In this document: positions 21,578 through 33,651 of the stretch, piece by piece
How positions within the stretch are numbered: position 1 is the first letter of the stretch
Layout of the letters: every line of letters starts with the position of its first letter
Assembly (NCBI RefSeq): GCF_028502605.1
Contig: NC_079234.1
Coordinates: 4,588,001-4,652,000 of the forward strand
Direction of reading: 5' to 3'
Length of the DNA stretch: 64,000 bases
DNA from: Trichoderma breve
Lineage: Eukaryota; Ascomycota; Sordariomycetes; Hypocreales; Hypocreaceae
Notes under the pieces: generated by a model
The model's input: the letters and a program-made list of their open reading frames with translations, nothing else
Database searches by the model: none
Told to the model about the DNA's origin: nothing
Program-made: the position numbers and the translations under genes

Positions 21578-24546
21578 ATGGAAGATAGGCGGCGGACGGC
21601 CGGTTGTTTGGTTGTTTTACAGATTCGTTCGTTTGCATATTGGAGTATTCGGCGCACTTGAGGCCAGATTTGAAAGATTTTACAGCTTGCTTGCCCAGGC
21701 ATATACCGGATTCCCCTCCTTTTGATGATATCACTTATTTCGTACAGCATGCAGACTACAGGCCAAGGGGTGCTGCTGGCAAATAACAGTCTCGGGTTAG
21801 CTGAAGCGAATTTAACGAATTTAAGAGATGTATGGTAGCGTTTGAAATTAATATACAGAACTCCCTTCTTCTCTTTCTGTCTGCAATGTACAATTTATCG
21901 TCACCGACATCTTCTTGGGCCTCTGGCAGTGCTTCAATCACTCGTATCCATTCAATGTTGTGAACACATAGGCAGCAGCAGTGAATGGGAAACCGGTAAT
22001 TTTCGGATCACATGCGGAAGTGCTTGCATTGGCATCTGAGATTGTCGTGATACTATTCGTCCAAACGCAAAGCCCTCCCTCAAAACGCCATGCCGGCGAC
22101 GATCAAGAAAACCAGGATTCTAAATGTCGTACAGCCGCACCGGTTCTTGGAGTGTAGGACATATATATTACCCCGCAATTGCCGACACGGCAGCTCACAT
22201 GTCCGGGGCTTGATTTTTGACAGCTTGAAACAGCACTGTTTGAGGTGACGTGGTGCTTTGCACCACGAGTCCTCGTGTTTGTATATTACATGTATTACTA
22301 TAATAATCACAACCTTGCTGAAAAATGGTGTGGCTTGCCTTTTTCTTATATTTGTAGATCATCAATCTAGCACGCTCGTGTTCGCCTATCTTCAAAGGAT
22401 GGGGCAGATGAAAAAAAGATCAAGGATTCTTCTTCTGCCTTCCATTGAAGAAAATATTTCTAGGCATGACTTCATTCCATGTAGATCGTCCAGAGCCCGA
22501 CCGATCGGGGCCTGTGACGCTAGGGACGAAGGTGGTTTAGTGACGAGGAACGAGTGTCGCATCCCTGTTTGCTTTGGTCGATGCATGGAACCTCGGTGGT
22601 TGCATGAAGTTTTGGTTAGTTGGTTAGTTGAGTGACCCAGTTGATGTTAGGTTGCTGCTCGGGAGGAGTGGCGTGTTCACATGGACGATGGGAAGCGATT
22701 TATTTGTCTGTTGCTATTCGTTTACGTGGAACAGCACTAATATAGCCATACATACCTGCATGTTGAGGGATACCGGCTGAGGTTGTCCTCGCACCCTGTC
22801 CAACGAAGTTTGAGCCGTCTACATTACATGCTACTGATATATCAGATAAGGGTGCGTAAAAGGCTCAATTACGTTGTGTTGTTGCAAATCATTGTAATCC
22901 AATCCGATACTACAAGCACAGCATAATGGATGGACTATGTTGGATACAAGTTGTCTCTTACTTGTCATCGTTGTTCAACCACGAGCTCTTATACTGCATC
23001 TATTCAGACTCCTAAACCGAGACCTCGGCTAGACAAAGCATTACTATACTCCTCACTCAGTTGAAGAGATGACGGTGGATGGCGGCTAATAAGGAGGATA
23101 TCCACAAACAGGACCAGACTTCTTTAGCAGTTCTAGTGCTGCAGGCCCGCGGATATTTCGATCCGAAATGAGATTTGATTTCACCCTTTTTTACCCTCTC
23201 GCTCCACAAGACCGACGATTGCGGCCTTTCTTCAAAAAGTGCCACCATCTGCAAGCAGCCATGGCAGGCGAGATGCTTGCTGCACTGTGGTACCAATCTT
23301 AAGCATCCTTATTTGCCATCCATGGATATTTTTAATTTTTTGCTGCCTGAGATTACATATACTTGGCATCAATGCCGTCTCCTTTTGTTTGGTGCCCCCT
23401 TGCTGATGGAATTCTGCACTGCACTCATATGTTACCCGACCAGGACCGTTTCGTCACGCAGTCGTACCCGACGGTGGAGTGAGAAAGTTTCAATGCTGAT
23501 AAGCGCTCACCCGCACTCTTCATGATGCAGAGACATCAACGGATCCATAGCTGCATGCAGAGCGGCAGAATAGAAAATAGTCGAGGCCTCCTACTGCTGC
23601 CGGATTTCCACTGTTAGCGGCCACGATAGCGCTTAACCACCGCTGGGATGGGGCCACCACAGGCTCCAGAGCATCCCGCAGCACAACACCCCTCCAAAGC
23701 TAGGCGCTAAAACCTCCAGCTGCAGCGGCCCCCCTTAGCAGGCGCCAATCGCACAGGTTGGGAGTGACCATTCCATGTTCCCTTGCCTGCCCGGCCCGCG
23801 CTAGCACTGACAATTACGTCGTCGCCACGCTTTCAGCAGTGCAGGGGAGGGCCAGCGAAGCTGCAGTGGGGTCCAACAGCCAAGCTCACCACCTAGCTCC
23901 ACTGTAGCTCCTGGCTGGCAGACCTGTAGCACCCTGCCGCGCTGAGCTTAGACACAGAGTACATGTGCGCACGCTACAACTCGCACACACGGGACAGGTA
24001 CCGCTTGTCGTACACGCCAGTTTTCTTGATGATAATCGTCTCTGCGCCACGGACAATCGACCTGTCGTCAGCTCCACCCACCACTTCTTTTGACTCTCTT
24101 TTCTTTCTCGTTTCCAGCTTTCGCGTCTTGTGCCGAGCCACACGTGCATTAGTTTGTGGCTTTGTCCAGAAAATCAAAAGGTGTGATCTTTCTGCCACTA
24201 GCTGTCCTCTTTTCCCTTTGGCCATTGCTTCGGTTTCCGACATCGTCCAGCCTTGTTCTTTCTTCCCTTTGATAGCCCCGATCAGCTCAAGCGGGCCTTG
24301 GACACAATCGTGCTGACCGTAAAATAAAATATCCATAGAGAACCGTTTCCCTTTTTTTCTTTCCTGCTTCCCCTTTTATCATTCGCGGCCCAGCTCGGTT
24401 GCTTTTGACACTTGACATATCTGGCCACTGCCCCTCCATAAGCTGCCGGGCTTCTGAATGACGTTATCGCAAAGCAACCAGATCAATTGAACGGCCCAGT
24501 TGGTGCACACGAGCAATAGTTGCAACAGCGCCCATTGCTGGCCATC
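21578..24546. other. Intergenic region before the tricalbin gene, no gene supported
   Basis: About 3 kb. It holds the 3' side of the FYVE/RING gene and the tricalbin promoter; 23600-23900 is GC-richer than the flanks. Open frames on both strands (for example 22258-22635 and 23974-24336) have no domain, no splice-consistent extension and poor composition. Confidence 0.55.
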
Positions 24547-27500
24547 ATGTCGGCCCAGGAGGCGCGCGAACTCAAGCTGCAGGGGGCCATCGAGGCTGCT
24601 CAAGACCCCGGGATTGCGGTATCGGCTGACGACGCTGAAAGGCTCATGGTCGATCAAGCTAGAAATGCTGGTGCTCCCGCCTTCCACTTCGACCCCAATG
24701 CTACTATAGAAGAAAAGCGTTCTCAGGTCGCTGCCGTATGATGCATCCCCCTTTCCCAAGTCCTATAAAAACAGGCGAATGCTGATAATGCATCTCTATC
24801 CAGGCTATCCCTCCCGAACTTCAGCATCTTAGACGGAACAAGGCTACGGCCATCGCAACGGATGTCGACGACGGTACTGGCCCGGATGAAGAGCTCCCGG
24901 AACCGACAAAAGAAGGTGTTGTCGAAGTGAGCAAGGATGAACAGAGCAAAACTCTAGCCAATGGGGATGATGCCGAGGTCCCCTACTCGCGAACAGGCTG
25001 GGCTCCTCAGATTGGATGGCCTGTCGAGAGTGCGCTTGAAGCTGAGAGCCTGCTCGATCACACTACATGGGTTGAAAGCCAGCTGCCGGATCATCTGTTT
25101 GGAGGTAGGTTTCATTGGCCCAACAAAAACAATATCGCAATCTTACACGGATAAACAGATTGGTACCACAACACCGGCGTTATTATCTTCGCCTGTATCG
25201 CCTCATGGCTTGTAGCGGTTTTCGGCGGCGGTCTCGGCTGGGTAATCATGGTCATGGCAATTTGCGGCACCTACTATCGGACTTCCTTGAGACGAGTGCG
25301 CCGGAACTTTCGTGATGACATCACCCGAGAGATGGCCCTTAAGAGGCTCGAGGCTGATCATGAATCTCTTGAGTGGATCAATTCATTCATGGTCAAGTTT
25401 TGGCCCATCTACCAGCCCGTCCTCGCCCAAACCATCGTCAACACTGTCGACCAAGTGCTATCCTCTGCGACACCGGCTTTTCTGGACAGTCTCAAACTCA
25501 AGACCTTCACGCTGGGTACTAAGCCCCCCCGCATGGAGCATGTGAAGACTTACCCCAATGTGGGAGACGATATTGTTAGAATGGACTGGAAATTCAGCTT
25601 CACGCCCAATGACACTACCGATATGACTAAGAAGCAGATCAAGAACAAAATCAACCCCAAGGTTGTACTGGAAATCCGAGTCGGAAAGGCCATGATCAGT
25701 AAAGGCCTTGACGTCATTGTCGAGGATATGGCTTTCTCGGGTATCATGCGACTCAATATCAAACTGCAGATTCCTTTCCCACACGTCGAGAAGATTGAAA
25801 TGTGTTTCCTGGAGAAGCCAACCATTGACTATGTTTGCAAGCCCCTCGGTGGTGAGAGCTTTGGCTTTGATATTAATTTCATTCCGGGTCTGGAAAAATT
25901 CATCTTGGAACAGATTCATGGCAACCTAGCGCCCATGATGTATGCTCCTCACGTCTTCCCTATCGAAGTCGCCAAGATGCTTGCGGGATCACCCGTCGAT
26001 CAGGCCATTGGTGTGCTCGTCGTGACACTTCACGGAGCACACAACCTCAAGAATACCGATAATTTTGCGGGCACCGTTGATCCATACGCCGTTCTTACTC
26101 TGAACCGCCGCCAAGAACTTGCGCGAACCAAAACTATCGACGATAATCCCAACCCAAGATGGAATGAAACCCATTATATCATTGTTACTTCTTTCAACGA
26201 CACTCTGGATATTCAGGTCTTCGACAAGAATGGCTTCCGCAAGTCCAAGGAATTGGGTGTGGCATCTTTTCCCTTGGAGAGAATTGAGGAACTTCACGTG
26301 TACGAAAACGAACGTCTCGAGGTTCTCGCTGCCGGCAAAAACCGTGGTGTGGTCTCTTGCGACCTCCGTTTCTTCCCGGTCCTCGAAGGCCTGAAAGGCG
26401 AAGATGGCAAAGTGGAGCCTCCTCCGGTCTCCAATCAGGGTATTCTGCGCTTCACTGTTGAGCAGGCCAAAGACTTGGATGGAACCAAAAGTCTCGTCGG
26501 CCTTCTCAACCCCTATGCTGTCATGTTCCTCAACGGTAAGGTCATCCACCAGACAAAGAAGCTTAAACGTGTCAACAACCCCATCTGGGACAATGGCTCC
26601 AAGGAAATTCTCATCACAGATCGCAAGAGGGCAAAACTTGGCGTTACTATCAAGGATGACCGAGATCTTGCCTCTGACTTGACTCTCGGAAAATATCAAA
26701 TTAAGCTCGATGACCTCCTGGAATGCATGGAACAAGGCAAAGAATGGTATCACCTCTCAGGCGCTCAAACCGGCCGCGTCAAGATGATGGCACAGTGGAA
26801 ACCAGTGGCCATTTCAGGCGTGGCTGGCACCGGTGGCTACATCACACCAATTGGCGTCATGCGGCTTCATTTCCAGAAGGCAAATGATCTCCGTAACTTT
26901 GAAGCTTTTGGCAAATCCGATCCATATGTCCGAGTTCTTCTTTCTGGTATTGACAAGGCGCGAACGGTAACGTTCAAGAATGACCTGAATCCTGTATGGG
27001 ATGAAGTCCTCTACGTTCCTGTTCATTCTGCTCGAGACAGACTCACTCTTGAGGTAATGGACGAGGAGAAGGTTGGCAAAGATCGTTCCCTCGGATTGTG
27101 TGAAGTCTCTGCAGCGGATTATATTCAGCAAGATGAGCTTGGCGAGTATCTCGTGCATGATACAAAGCGCGTTCTCCAGAGCGAACTCCGCATTCACGGC
27201 AAGGGCATTTCCAAAGGTACATTGACCTACACCGTTGCATTCTATCCCTGCCTCAACATCGCCGATCCTGAAGAGGAAGAGGAGGAGGCGGCAGAAGCTG
27301 CTGAAGAAAATGGCGAAGAACCCAGGGCCTCCCTTGACAGACCACAAAGCTCCGCCTCTAAATCTGCACCAAAGCCATCCCTCGACGCATCCAGAAAATC
27401 AGTCGATGTGTCCAGGAAATCGGTTGATACGGCCAAGTTGAGCGCTGCTACAGGCGAGGATGGCCGGCCGATCTCGCCGGCGTCGATGAGGTCGTCGATG

Positions 27501-29292
27501 TCAGTAGAGAAGAAGGGACCGCCCAAGATCCGGCTGAGCCCCGAAGAATTGCTCAGATATGAGAGCGGCGTTCTCATCTTCAGACTATTGGAATCGGAGA
27601 TGCCCGAAAGGGATAGCCAACTGGAAATTTACGTGGACGACATGGCTTACCCGTCTTATACATCCACAATAGTGCCATCAAAGTCGCACAAGTTTGACGA
27701 GATTGGCGACTGTATCATCCGAGAGCTGGACTTTTCTCGTTTGACGATCAAGGCACGGAAGAAGGGCGATGATGCCGAAGATACTCTGGCGTACTTGTCT
27801 GGCAATACGTTGGAGACATTGAAGCAATGTCTGGTAAGTCAAAGTAATGCGTTGTGATTTCGTCCCACTCAGATTGATATTTCCCTCGTATTCCCCCGAT
27901 AATCATCACCTTGACTATGATTACTATATAATGCGTAGAAACATGTGCTAACATCATATGCAGAACAATCCCACAACATTGAAGCTCAAGAGCGACGATG
28001 GCAAGTCCAGCTGGGTCAAGGTTAGCCTCAAGTATATCCCCCTCAAGATGGATTTGGACGCCAGCGAGAGTATCAACAACATGGGCAACCTCCGTGTCGA
28101 TGTCTTGAGCGGCACAGACTTGCCGTCGGCAGACAGGAACGGGAAGAGCGACCCTTACTGCAAGTTCGAGTTGAACGACGTGGAAGTATACAAGACGAAG
28201 GTGCAGAAGAAGACATTGTCGCCAGTGTGGAACGAGTTCTTTGAGGTTTCTGTGCCATCGAGGACAGGAGCCCACTTTGTGTGCAACGTCTACGATTACG
28301 ACTTTGCTGACAAGCCTGATTTCTTGGGCGCCACCGTCATCAGGCTAGACAATCTCCAGCCTTTCAAGGCCATGGAGCAGAGCTTCCCGCTGGATGGCAA
28401 GTCGGGAAGCATCAAACTCCGAATGGTTTTCCGTCCCGATTACGTTACTCGTGCAAGACAAGGCACGTCAACGTTCCAGGGCACTTTTGGCGGCACCTCT
28501 CGCATCGTTACTGGAGTAGCCGGAGTGCCGTTCAAGGGAGCCACCGCTGTAGGTCACGGCGTGGGCAGAGGTGCCTCGTTCTTGAAGCGCGGCATCCTTG
28601 GTAAAAAGGATCGGGATGACCCCAACGGTTCGTTGTCGGAGCTCACAGAGGTGCCTACAGTGCCAAGTATCATTACCAATGGCAGCGATTTCCCCAACAG
28701 CAACAACAACTCCAACCCCAGCACCAGGCCAACAACCAGCGCCGTGGATGGTTCTAGGGATATCCCTCCGCATCTGACACCCGAGGGCTCTGGTCATAAC
28801 AGAACCAGGAGCTTCGGCAGCTCTTCGGTGCACAGCGCCATGGGCTTTGGAGCTCCCACCGGAACAGCAACGTTTACCGTTGTTGGCGCTTCCGGATATT
28901 CTCATTCCACAGACCTGTACATCCTCATCACCCAAATCTCGCCTAGGGAAAAGGTTGTTGGCAAAACGAAGCACTACAAGTCGCCCAATGGGCAGTGGAC
29001 CTTTGACGAGACGTTCCGTTTCAGCTGCACTCCTGATGCACAGTTCAAGATTGAGGCCAGAGGTGAACATTTGTTTGGCAGCGATGACGGTTTGGGAGAG
29101 CATTTTTACTTTGTTGACGAGACCGGCAGCGCCGGTGCAAAGGATCTCAGCGTTGGCGCTGGCACGGTGACAGTCAAGAGCTCTTTCCAACCTGCGGAGG
29201 AGAAGTATCCCGACAGCCCCAAGTCCTTCTCACGACGCGGCTTTCTGAGCAAGCGAGAGGCGCGGAGTCGAGACCCATCGCAAAATCCTTGA
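24547..29292 (+). CDS. TCB: Tricalbin (extended-synaptotagmin-like ER-plasma membrane tether), 1497 aa
   Basis: Lipid-transferring tether between cortical ER and plasma membrane. Exons 24547-24735, 24804-25104, 25159-27833 and 27964-29292 join in frame. An acidic, disordered N terminus is followed by a membrane hairpin (about residues 168-200, NTGVIIFACIASWLVAVFGG onward). The SMP lipid-binding domain (about 228-440) shows the usual TLGTKPPRM and FPHVEKIEM blocks. At least five C2 domains follow: about 445-570, 590-700, 728-845, a divergent one 950-1085 and 1095-1215. Several keep calcium-ligand loops such as GKSDPY. A Ser/Lys-rich linker lies at 865-945, and a further C2-like fold may occupy about 1350-1440. 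The ATG at 24547 is the first in frame. It corresponds to the yeast Tcb1/2/3 group; which paralogue cannot be decided. Confidence 0.95.
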
Positions 29293-30209
29293 GCGATTCA
29301 GCAACAAAAGCTTTTGTTCAATCCTTCCAGTTCCTTCCAAGGCTCTCATGGGTCTCCATTCGGGATCGAGTATCTGTATTTGTTTTACAAGTTGCTTCTA
29401 ACGCAATGTCACGGCCGTATCTTCGCTCTCTACGTCGGCTCCAATGATTCGTTTGCTTCTTGTCGTTTTCTTTCGACTCTTTTTTATGGAATTGCAGCTC
29501 TGTATTATTTGTTATAGCCTATCTGCCTGGAGTCTGAGGTGATGGATGGGAGGAAACGGTATGGGGGTTCTATGATGTATATATATATATATAAACAGTG
29601 CGGGTCAGGCGAGGTCAAATGGGACAGCGAATGCATTTTATTTTATTTATTTATTTATTGGATAGTGCCAATAATCTCATCTAGGACTTTTGATTCAATG
29701 TTTTCTCTCTTTTTTTCTTACCCAGCATCTATTATCATCCAAATATGTATGCATACCTGTAGACTAGGGTGATGCGCAATTGTTTGCTGATACAGACTAA
29801 GTCCATCAGGCAACAAGGCCGCCAAAAATCGCCGAGCGTAACTTAGTCAGCACGCTCGAATTATGGCCAATCAGAAGCTCGTGTTGCTCGAAAGAGAGCA
29901 GTGACGCGCGATACGGAAGCTGCCTGACCTGGTAGGCTCTTGAGGTACTCGGAACGAGGGGCGTCTTTTGGCCTTTCAATTCTCAACCACGAACCGCCAA
30001 ATACCACAATCGCCAAGCTCGACAACTGCGGGCTGCATCCATTTGGAATTCTGCCTCGACCTACAAGAATCCGCGAATTTACTCGCAGCGGTACTGAGGG
30101 CATTGATTTGATCCGATTTGATCTGGACTTGTGGCCTGGAGGGGTCTTTTCTAAGCATCACACATAGCCACCACCTTATTCTTCTTCTTCTCTTCGCAGA
30201 CACGATACG
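29293..30209. other. Intergenic: tricalbin 3' side and proteasome beta5 promoter
   Basis: About 0.9 kb. It includes a (TA)n run at 29579-29593 and a (TTTA)n run near 29640-29660. A CCAAT box in the form GCCAATCAGA occurs near 29868. No gene seen. Confidence 0.6.
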
Positions 30210-31156
30210 ATGGATTCTCTCGTGGCCAAGTACAGCCGGCCGGCGTTTGCCCAGAACGAGCCTCTCGAGGATGACGAGCTCAGCAATGAGCTGATGAACC
30301 CGGCGGATCACTTGTCGCTCAACTTTGCCATGCCGCCCATTGCCCAGGTACGTTTTGGTTCCTACTAGCCATAGCTTCGGTGATGGCTTCTCTGTATTAG
30401 AATGTCGAGTAGAAGCTGACCGTTAATGCTTCCCAGCCCTCTGCATGGCTCCGCGCTGCCACAGACGACCGCTCCAACCCCGACTGTCCCATCAAGATTG
30501 CCCACGGAACGACGACGCTTGCCTTCCGCTTCCAGGGCGGCATCATCGTGGCCACTGATTCGCGAGCCACGGCCGGCAACTGGATTGCCTCACAGACGGT
30601 CAAGAAGGTGATTGAGATCAACAGCGTGCTGCTGGGAACCATGGCCGGTGGCGCCGCAGACTGCCAGTACTGGCTGGCCTGGCTGGGCATGCAGTGCCGC
30701 CTCCACGAGCTTCGCCACAAGCGCCGCATCAGCGTCGCCGCCGCCAGCAAGATCCTGGCCAACCTCATCTACAGCTACAAGGGCATGGGCCTCAGCATGG
30801 GCACCATGTGCGCCGGCGTGACCAAGGAGGAGGGCCCGGCTCTGTACTACGTCGACAGCGACGGCACGCGACTGTCGGGCAACATGTTCTGTGTGGGCAG
30901 TGGACAGACATTCGCCTATGGTGTGTTGGATTCAGAGTACAAGTACGATCTGACCGACGAGGAGGCCTTGGAATTGGGCAAGCGGAGTATCTTGGCTGCG
31001 ACGCACCGTGATGCGTACTCTGGTGGATACATCAACCTGTACCACGTCAAGGAGGCGGGCTGGGTCAAGCACGGCTTCCTCGACACGAATCCGATCTTCT
31101 GGGAGACGAAGCTGGAAAAGGGCGAGTTTTCAAACGTCACGAGCGCGCTGGCGTAG
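30210..31156 (+). CDS. PRE2: 20S proteasome subunit beta5 (chymotrypsin-like), 285 aa
   Basis: Catalytic beta5 subunit of the 20S core particle. Exons 30210-30347 and 30437-31156. A propeptide of about 70 residues ends at Gly70; autocatalytic cleavage would expose Thr71 in HGTTTLAF as the N-terminal nucleophile. Downstream landmarks are ATDSRATAG (Asp17 and neighbours in mature numbering), [24 protein letters not shown], the [10 protein letters not shown] stretch and the [14 protein letters not shown] block, all typical of beta5. Length and order match the family. The gene is convergent with QRI7 (384 bp between stop codons). Confidence 0.97.
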
Positions 31157-31539
31157 AAGTGGAGAGATGGAGGTTTTTAATTTAAAGCATGAGAAATAAG
31201 AATTGAATGGGGCTCGATGAATCTTTGTATTGCAGTGCCGGGAGAAGATGAAGAAAGCAGTAGATCAATACGAAACAAATGATTTTCTGTCCTCGATTCA
31301 ACGAGAAGAAGTAAGCTGAAAGTGTGATGGGATATGTGTAGAGGGTTAATTCTATTTGATGTGAGGCTAATCTAATGCACGGCCATCACACAACACTTAT
31401 CGTACAGATTATAGAACAAAGGGAAAGACGCATACAGGCTATATGGATCCAACTTCAACACCTCGGCATAAGGGGGGTATCATCAACGCCATCTCAAACA
31501 GACAGCCTGTTTCTCAATTTACATGGAGCCACCACTCCT
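31157..31539. other. Convergent 3' spacer between PRE2 and QRI7
   Basis: About 380 bp of AT-rich 3' UTR sequence; nothing else seen. Confidence 0.7.
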
Positions 31540-33120
31540 TTACTCCTCCTCTCTCACCCATCCACCAGCCCCCAGAATGCCGCCCCCAACATCCGGATCC
31601 ATGGGCCACTTTGCAATCGGCCGCACGGACAGCTCCGTCCTGTATCCCGCCTCGAACATCTCCATGCCGGCCCAGGCAATCATGGCGGCGTTGTCGGTGC
31701 ACAGCTCCAGGGGCGGGGAGACGATGCGCATGTCGGCGAAGCCTCTCGCGGCGAGGGTCGTGCGCAGGACGTGCATGAGGAAGCGGTTGCTTGCGACGCC
31801 GCCGGCCACGACGATGGTTTTGATTGGTTCGTTTTTGGGGGAAGAGGATGAGGAGGAGGGTTGGAGAGAGGGCGAGTCTTGGAGGGCGAGGATGAGGCGG
31901 CTGGCGAGGTGCTGGAAGGCGGCGCGGAGGGTGTGGCGGGCGAGAGCACGGCGTTCTTCGAGGGGCATGCTGTCAGAAGGGGAGGATGAGGGTGAGTCGA
32001 GATCGTTTTCATGATGGTTGTTGTTGGTGTTGCCGTTGTTTGCGGCGGCGGCAATGTTGTGAACATGCGAATGGATGCTGGAAAACGAATACGCAAGCTT
32101 CCGCGAATTACGAAACGGCAGCGGAACAGTCCATCCATAGCCAGATGGAACCTCCTGAATCTCGTCCTGTCGAGAAGTAGCCGGCGTGAAGAACGCATCG
32201 TAGTCAGCAGGCGTATCTGCTCCAGGGGGGAAAGCAAAGGCCTCGAGCAAGCGGCCGTAACTGACATCTGGGCTGGACTCGAGGAGGGCCGGCGGGAGGA
32301 TGACGCGGGCGGTTTGGTCGAGGAGGTTGCCGATGGCGATGTCGCCGGTTGTGGCGAGGATGCGGTGGTTCGTGAGGGTGGTGGAGAGGATGAGTTGGGT
32401 GTGGCCGCCGGAGACGAGAAGAGAGAGGAAGGGAAAAGTTGGCGAGGGTGACGGTGATCTTAATGTTGATGTTGAAGTTGATAGTACCTCTTGTTGCCCT
32501 TGTTCACTCTCCAAGGCGTCAACCAGGCGCGGCGTCAAGGCATGCGCTTGCATGTGGTGAACTCCCACAAACGGAACGTCCCAGGCCAGCGCCAGCCCCT
32601 TTGCAACATTCAATCCCACAGACAGGTTCGTCATGATGCCCGGCCCGCGAGTAGCACAAACAAAATCAGGCACCCTAATCTTCTTCTTCTTCCACTTCTT
32701 GGTCCTCTTACCATCCGTCACGACGACGCTGCTCCCTTTGCTCGCCACCCCAGTAGAACAAGCACCAGGACCAGCATCATCAACGCCGTCCTCACCCTCC
32801 CTCAAACTCTCCAACGCCCTCTCTACCAACGGCCCCAGGGCAGTATTGTGCCCCTCCACCGTCACCATCGGATGGATCCCCTTGAACGCCCGGTTATCCG
32901 ACGAAACCCGCTCATTGAAGAGCAGCCTCGTCTTACCTCCCGCTGACTTTTCCAGTACCGCCACCGCCGTGTCATCGCATGACGTCTCAATCGCCAGAGT
33001 GACCAGGGAACGCTGCTTTATCCTGGTCCTAGAAGCAAAAACGGAGCGACTAAGAACTGAAATGCTGTGTAAAGTGAGCCGGTAGGAGAAAGCCGTGGGA
33101 TGGCATCTTGGTGGGAGCAT
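31540..33120 (-). CDS. QRI7: Mitochondrial tRNA N6-threonylcarbamoyladenosine synthase (Kae1/Qri7/TsaD family), 526 aa
   Basis: Transfers the threonylcarbamoyl group to A37 of mitochondrial tRNAs that read ANN codons. It is a single exon; the first in-frame ATG is at 33120. The N terminus (about 45 residues, rich in Arg, Ser and His, no acidic residues before the core) fits a mitochondrial presequence. Core motifs in order: LAIETSCDDT, KGIHPMV, the metal-binding HHMQAH, LVSGGHTQLIL, AGGVASNRFL and LCTDNAAMIAWAG. The protein is longer than yeast Qri7 (about 400 residues) because of low-complexity inserts: a Gly/Ser/Lys insert after REGEDGVDD, an Asn/His-rich insert in NNGNTNNNHH and a poly-Ser insert before PKNEP. 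Metal ligands are intact, so it should be active. Confidence 0.95.
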   Translation of the reverse strand: MLPPRCHPTAFSYRLTLHSISVLSRSVFASRTRIKQRSLVTLAIETSCDDTAVAVLEKSAGGKTRLLFNERVSSDNRAFKGIHPMVTVEGHNTALGPLVERALESLREGEDGVDDAGPGACSTGVASKGSSVVVTDGKRTKKWKKKKIRVPDFVCATRGPGIMTNLSVGLNVAKGLALAWDVPFVGVHHMQAHALTPRLVDALESEQGQQEVLSTSTSTLRSPSPSPTFPFLSLLVSGGHTQLILSTTLTNHRILATTGDIAIGNLLDQTARVILPPALLESSPDVSYGRLLEAFAFPPGADTPADYDAFFTPATSRQDEIQEVPSGYGWTVPLPFRNSRKLAYSFSSIHSHVHNIAAAANNGNTNNNHHENDLDSPSSSPSDSMPLEERRALARHTLRAAFQHLASRLILALQDSPSLQPSSSSSSPKNEPIKTIVVAGGVASNRFLMHVLRTTLAARGFADMRIVSPPLELCTDNAAMIAWAGMEMFEAGYRTELSVRPIAKWPMDPDVGGGILGAGGWVREEE

Positions 33121-33651
33121 TTCTCTTTCTCTCTTTCCCTTTTGTTCTATTAGCACTCCGTGAAAATGTAGTTTAAAGGGGCTATTTAACAAAGGTCGAT
33201 AAAGAGAACTTGGAGTTCAGGTGTAAAGTTGGTGTGTCTAGCAGACGTTGGCTTTCGGATCCGTCCCGGCAGATCGTTCTTTTTTTCCACCACGGAGCCC
33301 GGGGCGGTGGGGCTCCACTGTTCTCTGCTAGCAATCCCGCTTCACATTCATTTACAGAATACGATCATGTTACTATTCAACACTAAATTTTCATATACAG
33401 TCACAGTTTATTTCCAATTTAGATCTGATAAGCAAAGGCTCTTCATAAATGAGCAACGCCATTCTAATGCACTTTTTAAACTCCACGCGCAAATATTCAT
33501 TCCAAATACCCAACCCATTTTCATCATATGGTCCACCATTAGAATACATAAATGAAAAGAAAAGAGAAAGAAAAGAGAGAAAAGAAAGAAAGGCGTCGAT
33601 CATATACACGTGTCCATAGTGTTGTTATCACGGTCCCTCTATGCATCCACC
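33121..33651. other. Tandem spacer upstream of QRI7
   Basis: About 530 bp between the QRI7 start and the stop of the 1577-residue gene, both on the minus strand. An A/G-rich stretch occurs at 33552-33592. No gene seen. Confidence 0.6.

Noticed and set aside
25989..26753. 254-codon minus-strand frame inside tricalbin, and a similar one at 28468-29190
   Set aside because: Both are exact antisense shadows of strongly coding tricalbin exons; the sense strand shows clear SMP/C2 homology.
32011..32451. Plus-strand frames across QRI7
   Set aside because: Antisense shadows of the Qri7 coding sequence in a GC-rich exon.
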